Source: Globisporangium splendens
Lineage: Eukaryota; Oomycota; Peronosporomycetes; Pythiales; Pythiaceae
Direction: 5' to 3'
Length of the DNA stretch: 64,000 nucleotides
NCBI GenBank assembly: GCA_006386115.1
Contig: VFIW01000006.1
Location: forward strand, 1,651,060-1,715,059
The position numbers were made by a program, and so were the translations under genes. The notes under the pieces are model-generated. The model was not told the DNA's origin and made no database searches. It worked only from the letters and a program-made list of their open reading frames with translations. Positions 25,073-36,410 of the stretch are shown here, piece by piece (the stretch's first letter is position 1; every line of letters begins with the position of its first letter).

Positions 25073-27970
25073 ATGGTCTCTCCCAAGAATCCAGCTTCGA
25101 CCGTAGCTGCCAACCCAGCTAACGCCACTCGTCGCCCTGGATCCGGGAAAGAATCCAGTGAGAAGCCTGCCTCGTCTGCTCTTCCATCCTCCTCAACCCA
25201 TGCTTCTGGCCAATCAGAGGCGCGGATTTGTGGAACGGGAGGGAACGGTTCCGTGTCGCAAGACTCTGAACCCACCCCAAGTTCAACTTCAAGGAACGAA
25301 AATTTGGGATCTGGTTTTCAACCCACCCCAAGTTCAAGTTCAAGGAACAAAAATTTGGGATCTGGGTACGAACTCATCCCAAGTTCAACTGCAAGATCAA
25401 GCCGACCGAAGCTGGGATCCAGTTCCGAATCCACACCAAATGCAAGTTCAACTTGCAAATATTTGGGAAGTGGGCTCGAGACTGGAGAACATTCCAGCTC
25501 CGACCCATCTTCGGAGGGACTTCCAGGATTGGATGAAGCGACCACCACAGGTGGTACTTCAACCGAGAATCCGCCTGACACCACCATTGACGACGGGGAT
25601 GTCGTCATGGGGGAAGGAGGTACTGTGGAAGCGCCAGCCGAAGACACGCGTCCGACCATGGCCGACGTGATCATGCAACAAGAGCACCTCCGACGCGACC
25701 GAGCTGCGGTCGAAGCAACCCGCAAGCGCGTCGAGACCCCGAAGCCCCTTGCTGTGGACATCGAGGCGATTGAGCGCCAGTATGCTGCTGGTCACGACTG
25801 GTCGCTCATCGCTTCGAGAATGGAACAAGCGCGACCCTACCAGCTGCCGAGAGCCAAGTACGACATGGTGATCGAGACTGGCAGAGCGCTCGCGAAGACT
25901 TCTGTCCACAAGATATTGGCGTCCCTTGCCGGTCCGGAACACGGAAACAGCGCGCTCGAAGAGCTGTACAAGCAATTCGAGATTGGCCAGATCTCCAAGA
26001 TGCCGGGCGGCAACTTGCGCGTCAAGGTCAAGTCGAAAGAAGCCTGTGTGCGCTTGGAGCGCACCAAGGTGAATATCCTTGGAGGTGTCTTCACTTTCAA
26101 GGAGTTCGACAGCCTTGGCGACAAGTACTACTTGGATATTGCCAATGTAGACTGCGACATGGACACGGACGTGATCCTGCACCGACTCTTCCTTCTTGGA
26201 TGCAAGCCGGTGTACGACACGTTCCGTGAAGTAAACTTGACGACGGGGATGACGTCCGCGACGTGGCGGGTGTACTTCCTGTCGAGGTCGTGTCCTCCCG
26301 CTCTGATCATCAACAACTCGGTGTGTGATCAGCTGGTCTTCGACAACAAGCTCCATCCCGTTCACGGGAAGAATGCGCCGTTCAGTTCAGAGCGAATGCC
26401 GTTTGGCTATCGCTCACTGCATGCGCTCGAGCTTGGTGTTCCGGGTGACGTGTTCCCACCGCCACTCGACTACACCCCTGCTACGACGCAGAATCATCCA
26501 CAGCAGCCAAGGACCTACGCACAAGCTGCGACAGCGAAGACTTTCAACTCGTCCCTGCAGAGATCGATCGACGCAGGCAAGAAGAAGGAAGTGCAGCTCA
26601 CGCTCAGAGCTCAGCATGACCAAGCACCAGTGGTGACAACGCTGGCAAAGCCACGAAGCAACTCGTTGGTGTCGCTCGAGACGCTGAAGAACTCGACCGG
26701 TCCGATCACGCCTCCAGGGAGTCCGAAGCCTCAAGCAAAGCCGGCTCTGTTGACGAATGGTGATGGGTTCACCACAGTGAGAAACAAGAAGAAGCGATCC
26801 CGAAATGGCATCGACTTTTTCAATTTGATGGTCAAGGATCAACCTTCCCAACCACTCGACGGCATCGCCACGACCAACTACTTCCAAGCGCTACAGACGA
26901 TGGAAGTTGCGTTCGAAGCGAAGGATGTGAGTGCTGATGCGAAGTTCGGTCCCCGATACCAGATCCTCCCCACAGAAGTGAAGCGTCCTGAAGCACTCAA
27001 GACCTCACCAGAGTCTGCGTTCTTCGTGGAAAAGCACCACACGAAGATTCGCAAGGCATCGAAGGCGTCCTCGCTTGCCGAGGTAGCGGAGTCGATGCTC
27101 AACGACGAGAACACGGCACTTCTCAGCATCCTCCCTGACTGTCTTGCGACTGCAGACACGAAGGTCGCGAGCGTACTCAACATCGTCGAGAACGCCACGA
27201 ATCCTGACCACGTCATCAAGAAGGCAGTGGACTCGCCGTTGGCTTTCAACAGCGCTCTGTCGCTCAAGATGGCAGGAAGTGGACGCGAGATCGCCGAGAT
27301 TGCCCAGCTTCATGTGATCAACCGCGTGTTGTGTGCGTCTCAGCCGAGCGAAGACACGACGTTCAGTGCGAAGTGGAAGAAGCTGATGAAGACGACGGTC
27401 CCGTCGAAGCGAGAAGAGTTGTTCAGAGCTTGCGCCAATTGGTGGACGTCGTCCAACGAGATGAAGGAACTATCGCGAGCGACGAAAGCACTCGGGTTCT
27501 TCGAACTCATGCTGATGTCGATCGCGCCGACGATCTTCAGCAACGACCACTGGATCCACTACATCACTGGTCAGCCGGTCGAGTGGATCCCCGCGCACCA
27601 CACGAGACTCCTCCACCCCAACACTCTCCTCATGCTCTTGCGGTCGGACCTTGGTGCGCACTGCTTGAGTCAATGGAACGAAGTGCAGTGGCAGGGGTAC
27701 TTGTTCGACGACCTGGAAGAGCTTCGCAAGCTCGATGGGTACTACCCGGTCGACGAGTCGGTGTTGCAGCTCCGAGTTGTCGAGGGAGAGGTGGTGACTG
27801 GTAGCGGGAGGCTTGGCCACTCGTTGCTAAACCAACTCCAACCCAGACAACGTGGAGCAACGTTAGTGTCGTGTCCGTCAACACTAACGGCATCAAGAAG
27901 AACGGTCACCTATTTATCGACAGCGTGCTATCGAAACACTCGGTGGCATGCGTCCAAGAAACCAAGTTGA
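25073..27970 (+). CDS. LINE ORF1 protein (tRL-2), shifted C-terminus
   Basis: 965 codons from ATG 25073. Same block order as in tRL-1. The N-terminus holds about four copies of a 19-aa repeat (PTPSSxSRNxNLGSG, 25265-25470). One extra C at about 27797 (gtgactggtagc versus gtgatggtagc) makes it miss the usual stop (near 27831) and read 46 codons further over the ORF2 start. The last 640 nt before this are almost identical to tRL-1, while the N-terminal half is much more diverged. Confidence 0.85.
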   Translation: MVSPKNPASTVAANPANATRRPGSGKESSEKPASSALPSSSTHASGQSEARICGTGGNGSVSQDSEPTPSSTSRNENLGSGFQPTPSSSSRNKNLGSGYELIPSSTARSSRPKLGSSSESTPNASSTCKYLGSGLETGEHSSSDPSSEGLPGLDEATTTGGTSTENPPDTTIDDGDVVMGEGGTVEAPAEDTRPTMADVIMQQEHLRRDRAAVEATRKRVETPKPLAVDIEAIERQYAAGHDWSLIASRMEQARPYQLPRAKYDMVIETGRALAKTSVHKILASLAGPEHGNSALEELYKQFEIGQISKMPGGNLRVKVKSKEACVRLERTKVNILGGVFTFKEFDSLGDKYYLDIANVDCDMDTDVILHRLFLLGCKPVYDTFREVNLTTGMTSATWRVYFLSRSCPPALIINNSVCDQLVFDNKLHPVHGKNAPFSSERMPFGYRSLHALELGVPGDVFPPPLDYTPATTQNHPQQPRTYAQAATAKTFNSSLQRSIDAGKKKEVQLTLRAQHDQAPVVTTLAKPRSNSLVSLETLKNSTGPITPPGSPKPQAKPALLTNGDGFTTVRNKKKRSRNGIDFFNLMVKDQPSQPLDGIATTNYFQALQTMEVAFEAKDVSADAKFGPRYQILPTEVKRPEALKTSPESAFFVEKHHTKIRKASKASSLAEVAESMLNDENTALLSILPDCLATADTKVASVLNIVENATNPDHVIKKAVDSPLAFNSALSLKMAGSGREIAEIAQLHVINRVLCASQPSEDTTFSAKWKKLMKTTVPSKREELFRACANWWTSSNEMKELSRATKALGFFELMLMSIAPTIFSNDHWIHYITGQPVEWIPAHHTRLLHPNTLLMLLRSDLGAHCLSQWNEVQWQGYLFDDLEELRKLDGYYPVDESVLQLRVVEGEVVTGSGRLGHSLLNQLQPRQRGATLVSCPSTLTASRRTVTYLSTACYRNTRWHASKKPS

Positions 27971-30900
27971 GCGACAGAACGCATCTGTCCAAGTTCAAGT
28001 TCCACCTCGACTCGAGCTTCAAGCACCGAGTCTTTGTGAACGACCCGAACTGCCAGCTCGATCGACCGACGCGAGGAAGGAGCAATGGAGTTCTCACGGT
28101 GCTCCGCTCCGACTTCCCTGGCTTCGACACGGCTGTTGAGCTTCCTGGTCTGTCGATCTCCGGTCGCTATCTGGTCGTGAAGGTGATGGTCGAGTGTGCT
28201 CCCATCTACATCCACAACGTGTACGCGCCAGTGGACCAGCAAGAGAAACAACAATTCTTCTCGAGTCTGGACACCGAAGGGTTCGAGGATCAAGCGACGC
28301 ATTTTGTGTTGGGAGATCTGAACACTCCGTTGGACCCGAGACTCGATTCGTCGTCTCCAGATCTACGCTACGACCCCGGTCGGTCCAGCTGCTTGGAGTG
28401 GTTGGCGAAACTGAGTGTGGTCGATGCGTGGCGGATCCACTACGACACCAAGCGAGTCTTCACCGGTCCCCTTCCTCGGAAGAACCGACTCGACTACATC
28501 TTGATGTCGGAGGACTTCTACGAACGCTTCTACGACGACTCCAAGTACTTCCTGCCGAAGCATGCTGGAGACCACCTCGCACACAGTGTGAGCTTCCGGT
28601 CTGGTTCGCAGCTCCACGGTCGAGGGTACTGGAAGTTCCCTCGCTACCTCCTCGAGTACCCACTCGTGGTCTCGGCGATCGAGAAGGAGGCAGAGATGGT
28701 GCTCGACAAGCTTCGCACTTCTACATACCCTGGCAAGGTGTGGGAGAAGTGGAAGGAGAGCATCAAGTCCCAGCTCCAAGACGTGCAGAAGAAACTGCGG
28801 ATGCAAGACACTGCTGCGATCAAAGAGGCTCAAGCGGCGTTGGACCAAGCGGCTGCTCGCTATCGAGATGCGTCGACCGAGAACAACCGCAGCGAGTTCG
28901 AAGAAGCCATGAAGATGTACAAGGAGACGGTCACACGGACAAGTCAATACAACCAGGACAGTGCGTTTGACTTCCAAGCGGCCAACTCTGAAAAGTCGAC
29001 CAAGCACTTCTTCCGTCCGCTGGATACGAGTCTGAGGAAGGTATCGATTGAAGAGGTCGTGACACCGAGTGGAAGTGTCTCATCGAATCCTCAAGAGATA
29101 TCGCTTCGCTTCCTGGAACACTGGGGGTCCGAGATGGGAGATCCCGACAGTCCAGCAGGAAGAGCTCCTCCACCCGACGAAACCATGCAACGCAACCTTC
29201 TCGACTCCATCGTCCGGTTCACATCGGAAACGGATCGAGACATCCTGAATGCACCAGTCACATCTCACGATCTGGCGGATGCGATTCGACACATGAAGGC
29301 GACGTCGGCTCCTGGCATGGACGGCTTGACTGCTGGTTTCTATCAGGTGGCACCGGACGTCTTCGGTGAGTGTCTCAGTCTTGTCTTCAACGACCAACTC
29401 CGACGCGGGGTTCTGCTCCCTTCTCAGCGCAAGTCTGCCGTCGTGCTTCTCCACAAGAAAGGCTCGAGAGCACAACCAGGCAACTACCGACCGATCGCAC
29501 TCATCCCGGTCGACGTCAAGGTTCTCTCGAAGGCTCTCACCTATCGACTGCAAAGTGTCGTACCGGACCTGGTCCACACGGATCAGAAAGGGTTCGTCAA
29601 AGGTCGATCGATCCACCACCATGTGCGGTTCCTCGCGGATCTGCAGGACTTGGTGACGAGTCGAGACGAAGAAGCGTATGCGCTGTTCTTGGACTTCGAG
29701 AAGGCGTTCGACCGAGTGAACTGGGACTACATGTTCCGTGTGCTCGAGCGAATGGGGTGTGGTTCGGACTTTGTGCAGTGGGTGAGACTGCTGTACACCG
29801 AGCCGCAAGCGCATCTTCTCATCAACCAGAACATCCAGCCTGCGCTGTTCCCGACACGGGGAGTGAAGCAAGGCGACCCGCTCTCTGCGCTTCTCTTCCT
29901 TCTCACGATCGAGCCACTAGGAAACCTGCTGCGGTCCCACAAAGAGTTCGGAGTGTGCCTCACCGAGGATCACACATCCACCAGTGTCTTCTTCGCGGAC
30001 GACACGACTCTCCTGGGAGGCTCCATTGCGAGTGTGCAAGCGCAGCTTGAGCTCGTGGAGGAGTACTGCAACGGGTCTGGCGCGAAATTAAACCTTGGCA
30101 AGTCGAACCTGATGGCACTGAATCGGAACGAGATCTGTCCCCAGCTCCCTGGTGTGCATGTGCTTGGTCGAGCCGAGTCGGTCAAGTTCCTCGGGATCCC
30201 CTTCAGTCAGTCGCCAGTCAACGACGACATCGTCAACTTCCTCGAGCAACGCTTCTACGACGGCTTCAAGATGTGGTACAGACGAGCAAGGACTCTTCGC
30301 GGTCGTCTTCTTGTGGCGCAAACGATGGTCTTGTCTCGCTTGTGGCACTACACCCAGCACGTGTCGATTCCACCCTCGGTCGTGAAGAGGTGGCAGTCGA
30401 TGCTGAATCGGTTCGTCTTGAGTCGGAAGCACGATCGAGACGCAAGCCACATCCAGCTCATTCCGAAGGAGTTCTTGTATCTCCCGAGGAGTGAGGGTGG
30501 TCTGCAGATCCCAAGCATCGAAGCGCAACTGAAGCGACAACGCCTCCAGCATCTGCTCCAGTTCATGCGAGCAGTGAGCAAGCCAGACGAGCGAAGCTGG
30601 ACGACACCGAGTGCGGAGCTGCTCACAGCGGTTCTTCCTCGAGTCGGTCGACGCACGGCGCTCGACTTCCTCACGGTCTCTCCTCTTCGACATGGCACGA
30701 TGATCAAGTGGGAGTTGATCTCTGGTTGGTGGGAGGAGACGTGGGTCTGGTGGTACAAGATCCGATGGGAGATCTCGTGGCACGACCTTCCGACGGACAA
30801 GCGTGTCTGGTATGGTCTGAACCAGCCGATCTGGTTCCACTCGGATCCAGACCTCCACTACGAGCAGACTCCGAGGTCGCAAACCACCGCTGCACACCGT

Positions 30901-31959
30901 CGGTGCATCGGGATGGTGCCAGAACCCCAGCGCGGGTTCCGTCTGCACATCTCGAGGGTCTTCGGCTTGCGCTCGCTGGTCGACTTCATGAGCAATGGTG
31001 CTTCCTGGCCGAGCGAGTCCGACTTCGTCCAACGGCACCTCGACCTCACTCTCGCGTCTGTGGCTCTCGGCGTGCAATCCCAGTGGTTGCGTTCTCTGTA
31101 CCGAGAGGCGACACAGATCGCGGTCCGACTTGGAGTGCGTGAGCTTGCACCTTTGTCTTCGGACACATGGAGTGAGTGTGCATTCCCTCACCTGGGATGC
31201 AAAAGTGGCTCGAAGGTGTGTCTGGTCCCAGCGATCCCGAGGAGCGCGCTTCTTCGTGTCGTGTGGGAACCGAAGACACCGAGCAAGTCCCATCCGATAT
31301 CGCTGCACTCGCAAAGTGTCGGTGACGAAGAAGTCAAGTCGTTCGTGAAGTACGGGAAGCATCTTCGCAAGATCCTGCTCCCCGTGTTCGAAGACCTACA
31401 GTTCCGCCTCGCGTTTCGGCTTCTCCCCGTGCGCTCGCGGTTCTGGTTCCTGCAACACTCGAACCCGCGCATCATCTACTGCATCCGCGACGGGTGTGAC
31501 GCAGTCGAGACGGAGCAGCACTTGTTCTTCGAGTGTGCTCTCGCAACAAGACTGTGGGAGCACATACGGAACATCATGGCGCCATTTGTCCGATCCCAGT
31601 TGACATGGACCATGATTGCGACAGCAAGGAAACCAGTCGTGCGAGATGAATGGAAGGAGTGTGAGGACGTCATCGGAGACGTGTGGCACACGTTCCGCGC
31701 TGTGACCCTCCACTTCATCTGGTCGGACCGCAATCGGTGTCTGTTCGATGGAAGACAGCCCACACCGACGACGCCAGCACTGCTGGTCATCTTCACCACT
31801 GCCAGTGCGCACTTCCGGTACAACCTGAGGTGTCGATACGACGACGATGAGAGAGCATCACTCGAGAAGGCGCTTACCAAGATGAGGAAGTATCCGCCTT
31901 TCGGTGACTTTGCGACGACCCACCCAGCAATGTTCCAAGTTCGTCACCTCCAGCACTAG
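27871..31959 (+). CDS. LINE ORF2: APE endonuclease and reverse transcriptase (tRL-2)
   Basis: 1362 codons, intact. Endonuclease motifs VNTNGIKKNG, CVQETKL, YAPVD, LGDLNTPLD, RLDYILMS, GDHLAH. RT active site FFADDT (the other copies have FFADDS). C-terminal CIRDGCDAVETEQHLFFEC and DRNRCLFDGRQP. The start is a GTG codon in a conserved context; no ATG occurs before the endonuclease motifs. Confidence 0.93.
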   Translation: MSVNTNGIKKNGHLFIDSVLSKHSVACVQETKLSDRTHLSKFKFHLDSSFKHRVFVNDPNCQLDRPTRGRSNGVLTVLRSDFPGFDTAVELPGLSISGRYLVVKVMVECAPIYIHNVYAPVDQQEKQQFFSSLDTEGFEDQATHFVLGDLNTPLDPRLDSSSPDLRYDPGRSSCLEWLAKLSVVDAWRIHYDTKRVFTGPLPRKNRLDYILMSEDFYERFYDDSKYFLPKHAGDHLAHSVSFRSGSQLHGRGYWKFPRYLLEYPLVVSAIEKEAEMVLDKLRTSTYPGKVWEKWKESIKSQLQDVQKKLRMQDTAAIKEAQAALDQAAARYRDASTENNRSEFEEAMKMYKETVTRTSQYNQDSAFDFQAANSEKSTKHFFRPLDTSLRKVSIEEVVTPSGSVSSNPQEISLRFLEHWGSEMGDPDSPAGRAPPPDETMQRNLLDSIVRFTSETDRDILNAPVTSHDLADAIRHMKATSAPGMDGLTAGFYQVAPDVFGECLSLVFNDQLRRGVLLPSQRKSAVVLLHKKGSRAQPGNYRPIALIPVDVKVLSKALTYRLQSVVPDLVHTDQKGFVKGRSIHHHVRFLADLQDLVTSRDEEAYALFLDFEKAFDRVNWDYMFRVLERMGCGSDFVQWVRLLYTEPQAHLLINQNIQPALFPTRGVKQGDPLSALLFLLTIEPLGNLLRSHKEFGVCLTEDHTSTSVFFADDTTLLGGSIASVQAQLELVEEYCNGSGAKLNLGKSNLMALNRNEICPQLPGVHVLGRAESVKFLGIPFSQSPVNDDIVNFLEQRFYDGFKMWYRRARTLRGRLLVAQTMVLSRLWHYTQHVSIPPSVVKRWQSMLNRFVLSRKHDRDASHIQLIPKEFLYLPRSEGGLQIPSIEAQLKRQRLQHLLQFMRAVSKPDERSWTTPSAELLTAVLPRVGRRTALDFLTVSPLRHGTMIKWELISGWWEETWVWWYKIRWEISWHDLPTDKRVWYGLNQPIWFHSDPDLHYEQTPRSQTTAAHRRCIGMVPEPQRGFRLHISRVFGLRSLVDFMSNGASWPSESDFVQRHLDLTLASVALGVQSQWLRSLYREATQIAVRLGVRELAPLSSDTWSECAFPHLGCKSGSKVCLVPAIPRSALLRVVWEPKTPSKSHPISLHSQSVGDEEVKSFVKYGKHLRKILLPVFEDLQFRLAFRLLPVRSRFWFLQHSNPRIIYCIRDGCDAVETEQHLFFECALATRLWEHIRNIMAPFVRSQLTWTMIATARKPVVRDEWKECEDVIGDVWHTFRAVTLHFIWSDRNRCLFDGRQPTPTTPALLVIFTTASAHFRYNLRCRYDDDERASLEKALTKMRKYPPFGDFATTHPAMFQVRHLQH

Positions 31960-32133
31960 TCTCTAGTCAGAAGATCTTTGACCAGAACGCAACTCGCAAG
32001 ATCCTGTACCATACCAAGTGTAGAGTATATTTATTCGAAAAGTAGTAGTATCTATATGTAGCTAGGCAGATTGAGTCGTCACCCGGTCTTATTCTAGTAA
32101 TATAGACAACCTTTCAACTGAGCCAAAGGAGCA

Positions 32134-32806
32134 ATATACTCGCCCTACCCCACACGCTCACAACACATTCAAAACAACACACACAACACACGCGCTCCAC
32201 ACGCCACACCTCGCACACAACACACAACATCACACCATATTCACACACAACACCACGCGCGTCGCCACCTCCGCGACCTCCCACAGCCTCCGACAACCCC
32301 CTCTGCGCACACATGTCCATACCATGCATGTCGCCCCTCCACGAACCGAACCGAACCGAACCGAACCGCACGCGCGCACAACACAACACAACACAACACG
32401 GATCGCGTCTCTTGACCCCGTGTCCTGTCCTTGCGCTCGTCCTCCAGCTTCGCTCCAGACATCGCCCACACTCCACAAAAGCGGCTACACGGTCCACTGA
32501 GCGACGTCCGGTACGAAACCTACTCGCTTCAACATACATACATGCTTGATTGCTTGATTGCGTTATTGTGGAGGCGGCGTCGGAGAGGCAAGAGCACCCC
32601 GACGAACTCACAAAGCACCTGGGAAGCATCCTCGACACCTGCCAAAGCACACATCCATCTGTCCATCGTGTGCGCTCGTTCAGCATCCAAAAGCATCCAA
32701 AAGCATTCAAAAGCATCCAAAACGAAAAGGATTGCTCCCTACCAGGATCGAACTGGTGACCTTCAGATTATGAGACTAACGCTCTACCGACTGAGCCAAA
32801 GGAGCA
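32134..32806. repeat. tRNA-Met array unit U4
   Basis: 673-bp unit with a short (GAACC) tract of about 4-5 repeats; otherwise as U2. Confidence 0.95.
32733..32805 (-). tRNA. tRNA-Met(CAT), copy 4
   Basis: Identical to copy 1, same terminator. tS-b is inserted 1 bp upstream. Confidence 0.97.
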
Positions 32807-33530
32807 CTTCTCAATTTGCTCGCTACCCCACAAGTCGACTCTTCAGAAGTACCCAAGCCCAGCACCACTCCACTTCCTCCACCTCTCTCTCCCACCCACT
32901 CTGCCTGCAGTATGGGTGTAGGGAGAACGAAGAAGAAGCGCAAGAAGACGCGCGTTTGGAGTCTGCATCGACATCGCCTTCCAGTTCGCCTCGCAACTGT
33001 CCGTCGATCGGCTCCGTAGGTAGAGCCGATGCACTTCGCTGAGCGAAGCGACCCGCATTGCGCGTGAGCAACTGCAAGACGACCGAGAGAGGTCGCGCTT
33101 GTGCGAGCGGGGAGTGCTCCGATCGTCAGCACGATCTCGAAGAATCAACCCAGAAGCGAAGAATGAACCCACAAGACAAGAATCAACCCACAAGCGAAGA
33201 ATCAACCCACAAGTCAAGAAATCAACCCACAAGACAAGAATCAACCCACAAGACATGGTTCAACCCACAAGGGAAGAATCAACCCAGAATACATCCTCGA
33301 GTGTCTCACACCGACACTCACACCTCAAAACAGCAAGGTTTAAAGACCTGACGCACAAGCAACCTTCACCAAGCCGACACAAACGACTGTATAGCACAAC
33401 CAAAATCTCACCCCAACAGAATTAAAGAGAAGCCTTAGTGCTAGCATCATAGAATACGCAAGGGCGTAGCGAGCAATTAGAAGTCAGTTTGCCGTACTAT
33501 TTATTAACAACAATATACGGACACCTTTCA
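32807..33530 (+). mobile_element. Short non-autonomous element tS-b
   Basis: 724 bp, nearly identical to tS-a, ending in the ccgta...tacgg hairpin and ACACCTTTC. The small ORF (32912-33019) is cut short at 35 codons by gtaggtag. Its right target duplication (33531-33547) is used directly as the landing site of tRL-3, so two elements are stacked at one target. Confidence 0.88.
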
Positions 33531-33646
33531 ACTGAGCCAAAGGAGCACTTCTCATTTTGCCGGCTACCCCACAAGTCGACTCTTCGGAAGGACCCATCCC
33601 CCTCCAGCTCCAAGCTTCTCTCTCCGGTCGCTGTCCCTTCTCTGTC

Positions 33647-36370
33647 ATGGAGAATCCAGTTGCCGCCCAGTCGCTCCGCCCAGCCGCCTCGACCTCCCCT
33701 GTCACTCCGGCCCCGGCTCCAGTGATCGCTCCTGACCACTCTTCTGGCCAAGCGATCGCTCTCTCCCACATGGACCCTGTCGTTGCTCCCGCCGATGGCT
33801 TCCGTGCCGTGCCCTCCGACGACATCGAAGACCCTGCGCCGCTGGTCGTGCTGTCTTCCCCGTCGTCCGTGCTCGTGCCGCCGCCGCCGTCGTCGTCTGC
33901 GCTTCCTGTTCCTCCTGCTGCTATCGCACCGCTGGTGGACCTGACGGGAGCAATCGATAGCGACCAAAGCGACGCAACCGCTGCGCTGCCCTCACCTCCT
34001 GACTCCTCCGGCGACGAAGACGACGCGATGCCTCCTCCGCCTCCTGCTGATGTCGAGCCTGACGTCAACGAGGTGATGCCGTCTGCTGGTGTCGGTGCTG
34101 CTGCTGCCGCTGCTGATGCTGCTGAAGATCCACGTCCGACGATGGCTATGCTGCTCAGCCAGCAAGAAGCCATTCGTCGCGACAACGCCGAAGTCGATGC
34201 TGCTCGTCGCCGCGTGGAGACCCCGAAGCCTCTCGCGATCGACATCGAAGCGATCGAGCGCCAGTACGCTGCCGGCGGTGACTGGTCTGCCATCGCCTCC
34301 AGCATCCACCAGTCTCGCCCGTACCACCTTCCCCGTGCCAAGTACGACATGGTGATCGAGACGGGCAAGACGTTCGCCAAGACACCGCTGACGAAGATCA
34401 TGGCCGCGCTCGTGTGAACGAACTACGACAACCGCGCGCTCGACCGTCTGTACGAACAGAAGCTCGTCGGCCAAGTGTCGAAGCTGCCGGGTGGCAATCT
34501 GCGCCTCAAGCTCAAGTCTCGTGAAGCGTGCCTGAAGCTCGAGCGCACGACTGTGAGCATCCTCGGTGGTGTCTTCCCGTTCAAGCCGTTCGACGTTCTG
34601 GCGAGCAAGTTCTACTTGGATGTCTCGAACGTCGACTCGGACACGAACACGGACCTCATGCTGCGTCGGCTGTACCTGCTCGGATGCGAACCGGTGTACG
34701 ACACGTTCCGCGATGTGAACCTGGCGACGGGTCTCACGTCCGCGACGTGGCGTGTGTACTTCCGGTCGAGCGAGTGTCCGCCTCCGCTGGTGGTGAACGG
34801 CTCGGTCTGCGACCAGATCGTCTTCAACAACAAGCTGTACCCCGCGCACGGCAAGGACGTGCCGTTCCAGTCGGAGCGTCTCCCCTTCGGCTTTCGCTCG
34901 CATCACGGCATCGACTTGAAGTCGTCCGAATCGTCGAATGCTGCGTTCGCTCGCTCTGCTTCAGCGTCGGTTGCAACTCCCGCTGCCAAGTCGAACTCGT
35001 CGAAGAACCAAGAGAAAGCACTTCCCGCTCCGCCGAAGACGTACGCGCAAGCTGCTCAAGCCGGACCGGTCTTCTCCTCGCTCCGCAACGCGCTCGAGGA
35101 CGAAGAGAAGAAAGAGGATGGCCAGCTCCAGTCTGGAGCTCAGCATGGCCAGCGATCTGCGGCCAGTCAACTCGCGAAGAGAATCATCGACATCGACGAC
35201 GCGCTCTCGATCTCGACGTTCACTGGATCCGGTGGTCGTATCTCGCCGCCTGCGAGTCCGAAGGCTCCGCCCAAGCCGGTGCTGCTGCTGACAAATGGTT
35301 CGGACGGCTTCACCACCGTCGAGAACAAGAAGAAGCGCTCGCGCGGAGGTGTCGACTTCAGCAACATGCTGACGAAGCAGATGCCAAAGCCGCTCGATGG
35401 CGTCGCGACCGCGAACTACTTCCAGGTGCTCCAGACGATGGAAGTCAGGTTCGAGTCGATCGACGCGACCGTGGACAAGAAGTACGGCGTCCGTCACCAC
35501 GTGCGTCCGGTCGACGTGAAGCGTCCCGGCGCGCTCAAGGCGTCGACCGAGTCTGCGTTCTTCGTCGAGAAGCATCACACGAAGATCCGCAAGGCATCAA
35601 AGCCGTCGCCTGTCGTCGAGGTGACCGAGTCGATGATCAGCGACGAGAACACGGCGCTTCTGAACACGCTTGCCGACCGTCTCGAGGATGCGGACAAGAA
35701 GGTCGACGGCATCGCCACGATCCTCGGGAACGCGACGAACCCCGACCACATCCTGAAGAAGGCGGTCGAGTCCCCACTCGCGTTCAACAGCGCGCTGTCG
35801 CTCAAGATGGCTGCTAGTGGCAACGAGATCGAGGAACTCGTGCAGCTGCACATGATCAACCGTGTGCTGAGCGCGACGAAGCCGGATGAAGACACGACGT
35901 TTGCTGCGAAGTGGAAGAAATTCATGGGAGCGTCGGTTCCGTCCAAGCGCCAAGACATCTTCGTCACATGCGGCAAGTGGTGGAAGGTGACCCCGAAGAT
36001 CTTCGAGCTCACGCGCTCCACCAAGGCGCTGAGCGCGTTCGAGCTCTCGCTCATGTCGATCGCGCCGACGCTGTTCGCGAACGATCACTGGATCCAGTTC
36101 GTGACGGGACATCCGGTCGAATGGATTCCCGCTCACCACGCGCGTCTGCTGCACCCGAACACGCTGCTGAGTCTCCTGCGGTCGGAGCTTGGCGAGTTGT
36201 GTATGACGCACTGGCGTGAGATCCAGTGGCAAGGCCACATGCTCGATGAACTTGAAGAGCTGCGCACACTCGAGGGACACTACCCAGCGGACGAGTCGGT
36301 TCTTCAGCTCCAGGTCGCGGACGACGGCTCGGTGACGCCAGTGGCGGGAGGCGTAGCCACTCGCTGCTAA
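33647..36370 (+). pseudogene. LINE ORF1 (tRL-3), premature stop
   Basis: ATG 33647. The N-terminus is rich in Pro, Ala, Ser and Val. A TGA at 34415-34417 interrupts it after TKIMAALV, where tRL-1 has KIMASLAG. The frame continues open to 36370 with all downstream blocks (GGNLRLKLK, CDQIVFNNKLYPAHGK, KKKRSRGGVDF, PVEWIPAHHARLLHP). Confidence 0.85.
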
Positions 36371-36410
36371 GACGGTCCCGACGTCGCAACCGACTTGGAA
36401 CAACGCCAGC

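Larger units (their letters stand above)
24974..32116 (+). mobile_element. LINE tRL-2 (two ORFs, no ORF3)
   Basis: Between duplications at 24957-24973 and 32117-32133. 5' end as in tRL-1; ORF1, ORF2, then a 3' UTR of only 157 bp with the family tail (gctaggcagattgagtcgtc, hairpin gtcttattctagtaatatagac, AACCTTTC). It lacks both ORF3 and the tRNA-like sequence. Confidence 0.93.
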
